A DNA stretch of 64,000 nucleotides from Calendula officinalis (Eukaryota; Streptophyta; Magnoliopsida; Asterales; Asteraceae), in NCBI GenBank assembly GCA_963853835.1, contig OY970835.1:37584047-37648046 (forward strand), given 5' to 3'. The translations under genes were made by a program, and so were the position numbers. This document shows positions 1 to 10,153 of this stretch, piece after piece; the first letter of the stretch is position 1; each line of letters opens with the position of its first letter. The notes below the pieces were generated by a model. The model worked only from the letters and a program-made list of their open reading frames with translations. It was not told the origin of the DNA and searched no databases.

Positions 1-900
1 TTTGGTTGTGACCCGTAAGTATAAGCACAATTACAAAATGCTTTTGTTATTGTTGATAACTGTACGTGTGTTTCTATACCGATAATTGCTTCATAATCTT
101 TTAATACTTTTTCAACCGCTTTTGCTCGAGCGGTTTCTGTGAAGTTTGATGGAGCTTGTTGTTTTGTTTTTGTTGTTGTTGTTTCGGTTTGCATTGAACA
201 AAAGATTATATGTTTTCGGGCTGAAAATGCAGATGAATATGGTAATAATGGGCGGGATTGGATTCCTCTAAATAGTGAAAGAGCCATTGAACGTATTTTT
301 TTAAACGATCTGGAGACGATTAAAATAACATATGATAATCAAGGTGTTAATCCAAATAACACATAATTAATCAATATTCAAGAGTAACTGGTAGACAAAA
401 TTAAGCTGAAATTTCAAGCTTCCTAAAACAAGAAGTTTACCCAGAAAGGGGTTTATCCAAATGACGTATAATCAATCAAGATTCAAGAAAAAATTCACAA
501 ATGTTCTCAAATTAGGGTGAAATTTTACTTTTGTCACATGTGAGTCTAAAAGTGAAAATCCATAATTTGTATTATTTGAATCGGAGTAAAAACATAAACT
601 ACATGTCAAACTTGAAGCATACACAAAAGGTAATCACACCTGAACATTCACGATTACTCAAGACAAGATTTTATGTAAAGAATCAAAAAGTATTCACTTT
701 ACTTGGCTAGAAATCAAATGAGTATTTCAGGGCTAATCTTTCACATCCCTGAATACTCCGAACAGATTCAACTGTCAGTGCGTATATGTGTGTGTGTTTA
801 AGGTTTTGATAAGTTCGGATGTAAAAACCGTAGGAAAGAATTAGGAAACGATAAAGTAGCGAAGATATTAGGGTTTATATAGTTTAAAACTTACGAATTA
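1..900. other. No recognised gene; one short open frame
   Basis: AT-rich sequence with no domain I recognise. A plus-strand frame is open from about 97 to 366 and ends at a TAA; its 3' half (about 230-366) reads like ordinary coding sequence (charged, mixed composition), and an AG acceptor-like site lies near 228-229. It could be the last exon of a gene entering from the left, or chance. I assign no function. Nothing else is visible up to the tRNA. Confidence 0.2.
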
Positions 901-908
901 ACAAGAAA

Positions 909-990
909 GTGGTCGTGCCGGAGTGGTTATCGGGCATGACTAGAAATCATGTGGGCTTTGCCCGCGCAGGTTCGAATCCTGCCGACCACG
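909..990 (+). tRNA. tRNA-Ser (anticodon AGA)
   Basis: An 82-nt class II tRNA. The 7-bp acceptor stem is GTGGTCG (909-915) paired with CGACCAC (983-989), with G as discriminator at 990. The anticodon loop CTAGAAA places anticodon AGA at 942-944, with a 5-bp stem CATGA/TCATG. The long variable arm (tgggctttgccc) and the TPsiC arm GGTTCGAATCC are typical of eukaryotic tRNA-Ser. There is no intron and CCA is not encoded. The next bases contain a T run (about 997-1001) suited to RNA polymerase III termination. It decodes UCU, and UCC/UCA by wobble after modification to inosine. Confidence 0.97.
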
Positions 991-1024
991 ATTCTATTTT
1001 TAAACATTTTTCATTAAACCTTTT

Positions 1025-2690
1025 TAATGATTTTTCCAGCTCTAGAAAAATGACAAATGAAGTATTTATTTTGATCTAAATGTAAAATATAATAAAAAAA
1101 TTTACTCATGTGAAAGGATGATATATCGATTCAATTGGTACGTTTAATGATCATTAGATGAAAGGTAACTTAAAACTATGAGTTTCATTTTAGTTTTTAT
1201 TTCTTATAGTACCTCTCTACATAAAAAAAAAATAGATATAAACATAAAACTTGTATTACACAGCATCGTGCTAATACTTTTAAATGCACATATCAAGGAT
1301 TCTGCTTATGGGAGTGCCAATTAGTTTACACCTATAACACAATAAAATATAAGTAATGATGCAATAATAAATTTGTTCAATTAGAAGAGTTTAGTTGCAC
1401 ACGACGCTCTCGTATATCATTAATAATTGCTTCTTAATTTATATTTAGTATGAATTTCAAATTGTTATCTTTTAACCTCAAAAGTCAAAATGCTCACTAG
1501 AAATCTTATTGTGCGTAATCAGCTCTAGAGGAATGGCGAAAACGAAAGATGGAACGAGCAAGACAACGTGGCATTGGTAAAAATGTAAACACTACCTCTC
1601 AAGAATGAACCATTTGTTCAACCACATTCGTACGCTCATTGCAACTAGATTTTTTTTTTAATGTACAAATGCCAACAGTTTTCTATATGTAACCTAATTT
1701 ATCTTTTTATAAAAGCTTGTTTATTGTTGTGCAAACCGGACCGAGAACCGACCAGAACTGCAGAACCAAACCGAGGTATTTCGGTTCAGTCTTCGGTTGT
1801 ATTTTCATGCAAAATCGGTTCTCGGTTCCGAACGATTTGGTTGAGAACCGAAAAAAGTCAAAGAAACATTCTCGGTTCTCGTTTTTTATCATTCTCGTTG
1901 GGCCGTCGGCTCTTTGTCCAGTTCGGTTCCCATCGGCTCTAGGTCCAGTACGGTAGTACGGTTCGATCCTGAGCATCATCGGTTTGGTCCTCAGTCCGGA
2001 CAAAATTCATTTTCTCGGTTCTCAGTTATTTTCGATTTCGTGCGATTCGGTTCTTAGACGGTGCACCGGCCTAAGCGTGTTCTCTTTGTATGTTTCCATA
2101 TCTTTATGCAAAATTATTCAAATTTGGGTAAAGATTCTCAACATGACATGAAAATCTATGGATTGGGACCATAAATGGATCAACAAAACTAACTTGTTTA
2201 ACAAATGTGCCAGAGTTAGTTATTTGACACGATTAACTAAACAAGTTGAGGTATATTAACTCGCCAACTGAAACCCGAAGTGTCTAACTAGGAGATTAAG
2301 ACAAATAATCATATTATGTTTTGTGTAACTAGGAGATTGAGACATATTATGTTTGTATAATTAGAAAATTGAGACATATAGCATATTATATTTGTAGGGC
2401 AGTGTTCATATAAAACACTTCTTAAACCGTAATTAACTGAGAAGAAGATGAGATGTGATGCAGTTGGAAACCGAGCTGCAAAATAGTTGCCAACATATTC
2501 ACTCATCTTTATACCCATCTACAAAACACAAAATCAATGCAAAATATAATGTATTTTGTATCCAATTTTGCCTAAACTTTGGGAAAAAAATAATTTAAAA
2601 ACAAATAAATTATATTACCTTGATATGCTGTTTATCTCACGATCTGCATTGAGATAAACACAAAAGCTACTAACTTTTTGTAAAAATGAA
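1025..2690. other. Intergenic, with a degenerate CGGTT-rich hAT-like segment at about 1725-2080
   Basis: No gene is supported. From about 1725 to 2080 the sequence consists of short words such as CGGTTCTCGGTTC and their complements, the composition of the hAT-like element at 6196-6518. The ends (gtgcaaaccgg on the left, ggtgcaccggcc on the right) are only loosely inverted and I could not find a target duplication, so the boundaries are approximate. The remaining 3' flank of the SUVH gene (2100-2690) shows nothing further. Confidence 0.4.
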
Positions 2691-4670
2691 TTAGTTACAA
2701 ATGGTCAATGTTTCGGTCCATTCACCAACTGCCCCATAATCAAGACTAATTTCCCTCAAAGGAGGAATGGCCTCCATAGCAAACAACATAAGATGAGGAA
2801 ACATAATATTTGAATGATCAAACATCACTAACTGCACAAAAACATTAGGAAATGAACTATGACTCATATAACAAGCAACATTTCTCATTCTAGAAACATC
2901 CATAGCATATTCAATTGGTGGTACAATTGGATAAGATGGCCGTACATAATCCCCAAAAACTTGTGAAAAATCACCCCATTCGGCCCATTTGTCACCAAAT
3001 CGGTTTGGATAAACCAAACTATCTTCCCCATTCATGGTGAAAACTCGGGCCTGATCTTTTGTTAAAACCATGCCCGTATATTCACAAATAAAAGAGCCCG
3101 CTTGTATCAAATCTAGTGACCTAACCCCCCATCCCGTTTCAATTGACCTAAAAATTTCAAATCTGTTCCTGACACCCCGTTGACTGACCCGATTCCAACA
3201 TGTGGGCGGACAAGGGCAAAACGGGCCACATTCGTATATAACCGGTTTTCCTCTCTTAAGAAGCCCATTTGAATCATAAGGAAACTCACCTCCATTCTTC
3301 ATAGCACAATCACAATTACTTACACATCCATCAACACATTTACACCCACTATTTCCCGCATGATAATACACAAAAGGCGGGAAAACCGTTCTTACAAGAT
3401 ACTCATAATTCAACGGGTCATAATTATCATCAATATCATTGAATAATAAAACGGGCGCGAATTCTTTTTGGTTTGAAATATCCAAACTAACATAACCAAC
3501 GGGCCTAGCTCCCACCGGGTTATCCCTAATTCTCTCAGCAAATTTAAGGATCGAGCTGCCCATTTCGGGCTGACCTTCCATTCTCACAAGTTTAAATTTA
3601 TAAACCCCAAAACCCGATTTACCAATATCAAACCAACATTCTTCAATTTTATAAATTCCATCATAAACATAAACTTTATCAGTAACACAACCTTTATATT
3701 TAAAACCACGAATAACACGTACCTCAATCCCGTAATGCATACTTCTCTCCATTCCAAGATTCCCACAATCTAATCTTTGATGAGCAACTTGTTTTGAGTG
3801 CTTATCTTGTCCACCTTGACCTGTATATACAATCACATCACCTTTATCTTCATCATCTTCATAACCACCTGAAACAATCACACTAGTAGCAATTGGCTCA
3901 CCATTAGAGCTAAGACTCGAGGTTAAGTAATCAATTCCTGCTTGATTTTGACCATGAATGCCTAAAACACATAATTCCATTCTAAACAGGAATACATCAC
4001 CAACGTTAATACCAGGAATTGGGCCAACAATTCGTTTATCGCGATTTAACCATAAATTTCTTTCTTTCATTAGTGAAGAAGCTTTCAAATCACCTCGAGC
4101 TCGAGCCATGCGAACATTCTCATTAAGCGGATTAGACCGGATTTTATCGGCTTCAAACATTGTATAAATCCGTAGTGAATCATATAACATCCTAGTTTTT
4201 CTTACCAATTGGCGAAAATACGTTTCCTCTTCGATTGCGAGGTTTGTAACCCGAACTAATTCAGCTGATCGCTGTTGAGGTTTCCGGCGAGATGAACATT
4301 CGACGGCAGAAAGGTGGTTTTCGTCAGGAGTAGGTACGATTGCTAGTGCATCAGGATCTAATATCTCATAATCGTTGTTTTCATCATTGTAATTCACCAA
4401 TTCCTTCCCGGTGAATTCATATCCAGCTTTATTATCATCACCGGACAGGGAAACTGCGTGTGTGCCATTCGATTCAACTAGTGGTACACTCGGATTCAAA
4501 ATAGGGTTAGGGTTTTGGAAATTAACGGGTTCAGGTTGGGAATCTAGTGGTTCGAGTTTAGGCTGCATTTTGGGGGTTATTGAGGTTTTAGCAAGTAGAG
4601 GTTCCGCCGGAAATACCGTCAGAGCTGCCGCTCGCGGCGGTGTGGCGGCGGTGGATTGATCGGGATACAA
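2691..4670 (-). CDS. SUVH9: SUVH2/SUVH9-type SRA-SET protein (histone methyltransferase family, probably non-catalytic)
   Basis: Intronless 659-aa protein, close to the usual length of the SUVH2/9 group. Seen: a low-complexity N-terminus (1-130), a helical segment (about 135-175), an SRA/YDG methyl-DNA-binding domain (about 213-365, with VGDVF and YTGQGG), a Cys-rich pre-SET (about 443-491) and a SET domain (about 503-648). The motif normally read as NHSC.PN in active enzymes is degenerate here (SHSSFPN, about 603-609), and the protein ends ICN with no post-SET cysteines. Known: Arabidopsis SUVH2 and SUVH9 have these traits, lack detectable methyltransferase activity, bind methylated DNA and help recruit RNA polymerase V in RNA-directed DNA methylation. 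Inferred: a nuclear role in transposon silencing. The ATG at 4670 is the first in frame and gives the expected N-terminus. The split between SUVH2 and SUVH9 is uncertain. Confidence 0.93.
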   Translation of the reverse strand: MYPDQSTAATPPRAAALTVFPAEPLLAKTSITPKMQPKLEPLDSQPEPVNFQNPNPILNPSVPLVESNGTHAVSLSGDDNKAGYEFTGKELVNYNDENNDYEILDPDALAIVPTPDENHLSAVECSSRRKPQQRSAELVRVTNLAIEEETYFRQLVRKTRMLYDSLRIYTMFEADKIRSNPLNENVRMARARGDLKASSLMKERNLWLNRDKRIVGPIPGINVGDVFLFRMELCVLGIHGQNQAGIDYLTSSLSSNGEPIATSVIVSGGYEDDEDKGDVIVYTGQGGQDKHSKQVAHQRLDCGNLGMERSMHYGIEVRVIRGFKYKGCVTDKVYVYDGIYKIEECWFDIGKSGFGVYKFKLVRMEGQPEMGSSILKFAERIRDNPVGARPVGYVSLDISNQKEFAPVLLFNDIDDNYDPLNYEYLVRTVFPPFVYYHAGNSGCKCVDGCVSNCDCAMKNGGEFPYDSNGLLKRGKPVIYECGPFCPCPPTCWNRVSQRGVRNRFEIFRSIETGWGVRSLDLIQAGSFICEYTGMVLTKDQARVFTMNGEDSLVYPNRFGDKWAEWGDFSQVFGDYVRPSYPIVPPIEYAMDVSRMRNVACYMSHSSFPNVFVQLVMFDHSNIMFPHLMLFAMEAIPPLREISLDYGAVGEWTETLTICN

Positions 4671-5190
4671 AATCAGATCAATAGCTGATCCAGTTTGTGT
4701 TCATGATGAAATGAAACAGTAGTAACAGAAAAATAAACTGGATTGAAACAGTTGATGAGATCTTTGAAGTTTGAAGTGGACTTCAAAGAAAAAGGTTAGA
4801 ATGTATTTTAGGTTTTCTTATGTAAGCACTAGAAGTTGAGGTAATAAAGGTAGATGAAAATGAATAAGAGATGAGAGAGAAAAAAGAAGAGATAAGTGGA
4901 GATGAGAGAGAAAAAAGGAGAGATAAGAGTGCTCCTAGTGGCCAAAGAGTTTGTCTGCTAGTTTGGGGCCCGTGAGTGTGAAGACGGGGAGGAGGTATGT
5001 GTGAGTTTGGGTAGGTGGGGCTAAAGGGTATTTTGTATGTGTATCTTGCGATGGTGAGTCTCAAAAAATTGAAGGGGAGAAGTATTTTTGATATGAGTAC
5101 GTCAGTTTAATGTTGGTTGGAGGGTGAACTGACGTGACGTTGATTTGACAAAAACTGACGATATCAATTTTATTAACCATTGGGAGTAGT
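4671..5190 (-). promoter_or_regulatory. Upstream region of the SUVH gene
   Basis: On the minus strand the stretch upstream of the SUVH start contains long CT-rich runs (plus-strand GAGAGAAAAAAG repeats at about 4870-4930), typical of plant 5' leaders and core promoters. I cannot place a transcription start or rule out a leader intron. The Tourist-like element begins at 5195, within 550 bp of the start codon. Confidence 0.35.
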
Positions 5191-5194
5191 CTAA

Positions 5195-5582
5195 GGGGGT
5201 GTTCCGTGTTTAGGAGAGTTTAATTAAGAGGCTTATGAGCTTTTAAGCTTATTTAAGTTTAATAATCACCTTTAAGTGTTTGGCAAAGCTTATAAGCTTA
5301 TGTTTATGAGCTTATTTAGGAGGGTTTTAATAAGCTATTTCGTAAGAGATTATTAGCTTATTTGGGATTTTTACTTCTTTATCCTTACACCGTACCCCCA
5401 TTTCACCTCACAAGCTATTTAGAAGGGATTACTAAAAAATGTCATTTTTAGTCATTTTATGACTAAAATCTATAAGCTGATCCAAACACTTTATTTAACA
5501 AAATCTTATTAATTTAAATAAGCTCATAAGCTTATAAGCTAATAAGCACAAACCATTTTAATAAGCTTTCCCAAACATCCCC
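5195..5582. mobile_element. Tourist-like MITE (PIF/Harbinger group)
   Basis: A 388-bp segment with imperfect inverted ends, GGGGGTGTTCCG on the left and GGGGATGTTTGGG as the complement of the right end. It is flanked by TAA on both sides (5192-5194 and 5583-5585), the 3-bp duplication expected for PIF/Harbinger elements. The interior is rich in AAGCTTATAAGCTT palindromes. It has no coding capacity. A shorter relative is seen at about 35046-35090. Confidence 0.7.
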
Positions 5583-5725
5583 TAAGTGGAGATGAAAGAG
5601 AAAAGAGATAGAGATGAGTAAATATAAATTATATATGTGACTGAAAAATAAAAAAAATAGGTGGATACGTAGTACTTTTATTAATAATATATTTAAAGAA
5701 TGGTTTTCACTATTAAAATAAGGTA

Positions 5726-6031
5726 CTTCCTCCGTATCAAAATAAGTGACACAAATTGGCTTACACATTTTTTGAGGCAAAAGATTAAAGTAGAGGTTAA
5801 AATAGATTAAAGTACATAGTTAGTGGAGAATGGGACCCACTTTTTTTAAATAAAGTGATAATTAATGAGTTTTAAAAGTAAAAGTAAGGGTAATTTCACT
5901 TTATTAAAGTGGATAGTTAGTGGGTATGGGTCCCACTATTTTTACCAAATATGAAAAGTTTTCAAAGTGTGTCACTTATTTTGATACATCTCAAAATAGA
6001 AAGTGTGTCACTTATTTTGATACGGAGGAAG
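5726..6031. mobile_element. Stowaway MITE
   Basis: Inverted ends CTTCCTCCGTATCAAAATA and its complement, flanked by TA on both sides (5724-5725 and 6032-6033), as expected for Tc1/mariner-derived Stowaway elements. The right end is partly duplicated: the sequence GTGTCACTTATTTTGATAC occurs twice, at about 5969 and 6006. Related copies lie at 30912-31224 and 38741-39047. Confidence 0.8.
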
Positions 6032-6195
6032 TATAATTTTATATAGACAGTGTGATTTCTTGAAACTACCATTTGATCTTATCAATAAAAACCAGTCAGA
6101 GTATTTATATTTTCAAGGTAAAAGTTTATTATGATACACATATCTGATTTCATCTTATTTAACCAACCGGTAACCATCTTCACCCCACCGGTAAC

Positions 6196-6518
6196 TAGGG
6201 GTGAGCTCGGTCCAAAATCCAAACAGAAATCAATATAACCGAAATCGAAAATGATGACCGAACCGATAACATGTTATCGGTTTTGGTTCAGTTCGGTTCG
6301 GTTTCGGTCCGGTTCGATTTCGGCCTGGTTTTTTTAAGCCAAATGTTCATCCTTTTCCGAAGACCGAATTGAACTGAACCGAAACCGAAACCGAAATCGA
6401 TGAATTTTCAAAACCGAAACCGAACCGATAACATGTTATCGGTTTTGGTTCGATTCAGGTTCGGTTTCAGTCGGTTTTCGATTCGGTTCAATTTTTCGGT
6501 CCAAATGCTCACCCCTTA
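6196..6518. mobile_element. hAT-like MITE with CGGTT-rich interior
   Basis: Ends TAGGGGTGAGC and, as complement, TAAGGGGTGAGC, with an interior of repeated AACCGAAACCGAA words in both orientations. The flanks CCGGTAAC (6188-6195) and CCAATAAC (6519-6526) match at 6 of 8 bases, as expected for an old 8-bp hAT target duplication. No ORF. Confidence 0.6.
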
Positions 6519-6860
6519 CCAATAACCACCACCCTAACCCACCAATAATATTAATGTTGCCACTAGTTCAAGTAAATACAAGTTACCTCCTCTAATGTTC
6601 ATTATGTTTTTTTAACCTTTTTCTCACTAACAACTTCCTTTTCTTCGATCGGTAACCATTACCACCCACGGGCAAACAACCTTCGTAACCCACCAACCAC
6701 CTCTGCCTCCAGCGAGTCTGAAAACACACTCGAACCAGAAGATTAACACCATCTTTTTGGTTTTTCTTTCGAGTTACAGAGGAGATCGGGCGATGGACGT
6801 GAGCGGCGGAGTGACTGGAAGTGTTGGTCTGCCGATTCCAATGGTGGTTGTCTAACTCTG
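6519..6860. other. Intergenic, insertion site of element A
   Basis: No gene recognised. The last five bases, CTCTG (6856-6860), are the left copy of the target duplication of element A; the right copy is at 29736-29740. Confidence 0.5.
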
Positions 6861-7477
6861 TGTTGGAGCAAAACACAGATCAACTTATTACTGATGCTGC
6901 AGTTAGAACTGACATACTTAGTACTGATGGGGCAGAACATATTACTACTGATGAAGTTGATGCTGGTGTTTACTATAACTAAGTTACTACTGATCATGAG
7001 AAGATTGAAGATACTACTGATCATGGTAGTTACTACTGACGTTGATTATGGACTTACTACTGATCACCAAGTATACTACTGATGTTACTTATTTACTACT
7101 GGTGATTGCAGTTACTACTGATACGCGTTTTTGGAAGATATCAAGTCCGAGATCTTCGTATAGATAGTTATAGAATGTAAATCAATGTATATTATTATTA
7201 TTCGATGTAAATCAAGTCCTAGAATAACTAGGGTAAATAGTTTAGCTTCAAGGACTACTATAAGTATGTTCCTTACGAATTGTAAACGTACGTGTGTATT
7301 GTTAACTCAATAATATACATTGAAGCTTTTTGTGAAACTGTGTTCTTAATATTCTTGTTTATTGTTCATACAGTTCATTGTTCTTAATTATTGATATAGT
7401 GTTGATCCGCTGCAACTTCTATCATCAATTAGATCTAAGGTGTTTATTAACTTGTCTATAGTTAATCGATCCTGACA
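6861..7477 (+). repeat. 5' LTR of element A
   Basis: 617 bp, beginning TGTTGGAGCAAAACAC and ending CCTGACA. It is followed after two bases by the primer site. The first 280 bp hold eight copies of ACTACTG plus two TACTG relatives. A TATAAGTA box candidate lies at about 7259-7266. Confidence 0.95.
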
Positions 7478-7479
7478 AG

Positions 7480-7491
7480 TGGTATCAGAGC
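7480..7491 (+). other. Primer-binding site of element A
   Basis: TGGTATCAGAGC, complementary to the 3' end of initiator tRNA-Met, two bases after the LTR. This is the standard minus-strand primer site for plant copia elements. Confidence 0.93.
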
Positions 7492-7565
7492 ATATTGGTT
7501 CTAGATCTACTATTTGTTAAGAACAACAAAAAGTTTTAATCTTTAAAACACACACATTATTAATC

Positions 7566-10133
7566 ATGACTGATAATAATGAAAGCACTCAGGCCAACAA
7601 AATCCCTATGCTCACTCCCAATAACTTTGGGATGTGGAAGAATCGTATTAAGCAATACATGCTTATTACAGATTATTCCATGTGGGAAGTAGTTTGTGAA
7701 GGAAACAAAACTGGTCAACTTCAAGCAAGCAGCTCTGTAACTGAGGCAGACAAACTTAAATGTGAGAAGGAGAAGAAAGATAAAGGCATCGAACTCAAAA
7801 CTCTAAGCACTCTCCTACTGGCCATTCCTAATGATTATCAACATCTCTTTGTTGAATATGATGATGCTAAGTTGCTTTGGGAAGCACTGGAGAAGAGATT
7901 CGTTGGGACAAAGAGTACAAAAAGAAACATGAAGTCTGTTCTCAAACAAGACTTTGAAAATTTCAAAGGAAAGCCCAATGAAACACTCACTCAAGTGTTT
8001 GACAGATTCAACAAACTAATTGGTGAACTCAACCAAGTTGGTGTAAAGATGGATCAAGAAGATGTCAACATGAAGTTCCTAAGGTCTCTTAGTGAAGAAT
8101 GGGCCATGTACACAGTGGTGTATAGACAAAGAGATGCTTTAGAAGAAAAGGAGTTAGATGAACTCTATAATGATCTCAGAGTGTTTGAAACTGAGGTAAA
8201 TCACAAAAACCCTTCTATTCCTTCTAACAATGCTGCATTTGTGTCTAGTACAGGTCAAGGACAAGAAACCTCCACAGGAAAGGCTGCAGATTCTGAGGAT
8301 ACTGCAAGAGAATCCTTCTTCACTAGTCATGTGCATACTGCATTGATTAGTGATGACTTGGAACAATTGAATCCAGATGATCTTGAGGAGATGGATCTTA
8401 AATGGCAGATGGCTATGCTGAGCCTAAGGACCAAAAGATTCTTAAAAAGAACTGGTAGGACAAGTCTCAGTTTCAACAAAGGTGACAAAGCAGGATTTGA
8501 CAAGACTAAAGTCAAGTGTTACAACTGTAACAACCTTGGTCACTTTGCAAAAGAATGTCCTCAACCAGACAAAAGATCAAAATCAACTGCTCTTGTGTCA
8601 CAACAAGGACAAGGCTATGACTGGAGCTTTCAAGCAGAAGAGCATACTCAAAATCAAGCTCTCATGGCCTTTACTGACAACAAAACTGAGGTAAAATCTA
8701 AACCTTGTACCCCTGAATGTGCTAAAATTATTAAAAATATAGAAAAAGAAAACACTAAATTAAATGAAGATCTAGCAAAAGCAATCAGAAGAAATCATGA
8801 GTTTGATAGTGTGATTGCTGATCAAGAACATCAAATAAAGGTGTACAAGATGATTGATCAACGGATCAAGGAAGAATTGCTTCAAGCTGTGGATGAGAAA
8901 GAGTTCTATGAAACAAAAAATAAAGAACTAACAAGTAAATTAGAAGAATGTCAGCTTGAAATTGAACAAAATAAATTAACAATTAAAAAGTTTGAAAGAA
9001 GCACTAAAATTCTAGATGAATTAACTAATAATCAAACTACAGAAAAGGTTGTTCATGGGGTGGGATATCATGCTGTACCACCTCCACACAAATTCATTCC
9101 TCCACTTAAAAACAGTTCAGAAAGAATCATTAATGAATTAAAAACTGAAAAGCAAACTGAATCTAATACTGAAACATCTGAATCAAATGATTCTTCTGAT
9201 GATGAGCAATCAATTGAATTTACAATATCTCAAACTGAATCACCAAAATCAATTGATACAAGCTTTCACACTGCTCAAAGTCCAAATGAGTCTCCTAAAT
9301 ATAATGCAGAAAATATACCCAAAATTCTAAAAAGAGGAAACCAAAGAAATAGAAACCAACTCTTAGAACAAAGAAAAACAATAAAGGCTCAAGAAAATAA
9401 ATTAAAATGTGTTATTTGCAATAAAGTGAATCATTTAGCAAAGGATTGTCACTTCAATCCAATAAATTGCAAGGAGTTAAAGGAATTTAAAGTTTTTAGA
9501 GAAAATGCAAAAACTCAAAGGTTAAAAGATACTACTGGTCCTTCAGTAGTAAATACAATCAAAACTCCAATTGCTGAAACTCCAAGATTTGGAAGAAGTG
9601 CACCAAGATTTGTGCAAAACAGAAGAGTTGGCAGCCCAAAGAACAGCAATTACTTCAAGAACAATGGAAAATCTAATCAAAATAAACAATATTTTAAATT
9701 TTCCAACACCAGTAGAAACTCAAACAAATTTACTGCTGGTGTTAACCCTAATTATAATGCTGTATGGTACCAGTACAAGAATACTACTGGTAAAAACCCT
9801 AATTTTAAAAACACTACTGCTCCCAAAACAAATTTCAAAAACACTACTGGTGTTAACTCTAAAAACACTACTGGTCATTTTAAACATGGTAAGTACCCAA
9901 ATACTACTGGTCCATCAGTAGTAAAGTATTCAAAAGCTAAAAACAATGGGTATAAACCAAGATCAGTAGGAAATTCTCACACCAGTAATAACTCCAAAAG
10001 GGCAGTAGTAAAACTAAACACCAGTACTAAACAAGTATGGTTACCAAAAGTGTTTAAAGATAAAACTCCCAAAGCTTATTTCTCAAAGGATGAACCCAAG
10101 ACATATAAAGCTTGGGTTCCCAAACTTAACTAA
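7566..10133 (+). CDS. gag: Gag of element A
   Basis: 855-aa capsid/nucleocapsid polyprotein. Residues 1 to about 210 are a copia-type Gag domain (UBN2/DUF4219-like). A first CCHC zinc knuckle is at 318-331 (CYNCNNLGHFAKEC), followed by a coiled-coil-like stretch (about 385-475), an acidic Ser-rich stretch (about 535-590) and a second CCHC (615-628, CVICNKVNHLAKDC). The C-terminus (about 655-855) is basic and Asn-rich, with repeated NTTG encoded by AATACTACTGGT. The frame stops with TAA at 10131-10133, just before pol, which lies in the -1 frame. Role: packages element RNA into cytoplasmic particles. Near-identical to B except at about 9310-9600. Confidence 0.92.
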   Translation: MTDNNESTQANKIPMLTPNNFGMWKNRIKQYMLITDYSMWEVVCEGNKTGQLQASSSVTEADKLKCEKEKKDKGIELKTLSTLLLAIPNDYQHLFVEYDDAKLLWEALEKRFVGTKSTKRNMKSVLKQDFENFKGKPNETLTQVFDRFNKLIGELNQVGVKMDQEDVNMKFLRSLSEEWAMYTVVYRQRDALEEKELDELYNDLRVFETEVNHKNPSIPSNNAAFVSSTGQGQETSTGKAADSEDTARESFFTSHVHTALISDDLEQLNPDDLEEMDLKWQMAMLSLRTKRFLKRTGRTSLSFNKGDKAGFDKTKVKCYNCNNLGHFAKECPQPDKRSKSTALVSQQGQGYDWSFQAEEHTQNQALMAFTDNKTEVKSKPCTPECAKIIKNIEKENTKLNEDLAKAIRRNHEFDSVIADQEHQIKVYKMIDQRIKEELLQAVDEKEFYETKNKELTSKLEECQLEIEQNKLTIKKFERSTKILDELTNNQTTEKVVHGVGYHAVPPPHKFIPPLKNSSERIINELKTEKQTESNTETSESNDSSDDEQSIEFTISQTESPKSIDTSFHTAQSPNESPKYNAENIPKILKRGNQRNRNQLLEQRKTIKAQENKLKCVICNKVNHLAKDCHFNPINCKELKEFKVFRENAKTQRLKDTTGPSVVNTIKTPIAETPRFGRSAPRFVQNRRVGSPKNSNYFKNNGKSNQNKQYFKFSNTSRNSNKFTAGVNPNYNAVWYQYKNTTGKNPNFKNTTAPKTNFKNTTGVNSKNTTGHFKHGKYPNTTGPSVVKYSKAKNNGYKPRSVGNSHTSNNSKRAVVKLNTSTKQVWLPKVFKDKTPKAYFSKDEPKTYKAWVPKLN

Positions 10134-10153
10134 TCCTTTACTCATTTGTGCAG
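10035..10153 (+). other. Candidate intron joining gag to pol in element A
   Basis: Starts GTATGG (10035) after a complete gag codon and ends TTGTGCAG (10153). CTTAAC/ACTAAT branch-like words at about 10124-10133 precede a pyrimidine-rich run. The length of 119 nt removes the gag stop codon and places the next codon (10154) exactly in the pol frame, phase 0. Element B has the same arrangement at 21028-21146. No transcript evidence is available here. Confidence 0.5.

Noticed and set aside
1725..2080. A complete hAT element
   Set aside because: Composition fits, but the ends are not convincing inverted repeats and no 8-bp duplication was found.
6861..7130. ACTACTG repeats in the LTR as a CRISPR-like or simple tandem repeat
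   Set aside because: Spacing is irregular, there is no constant repeat-spacer form, and the genome is a plant nuclear genome.
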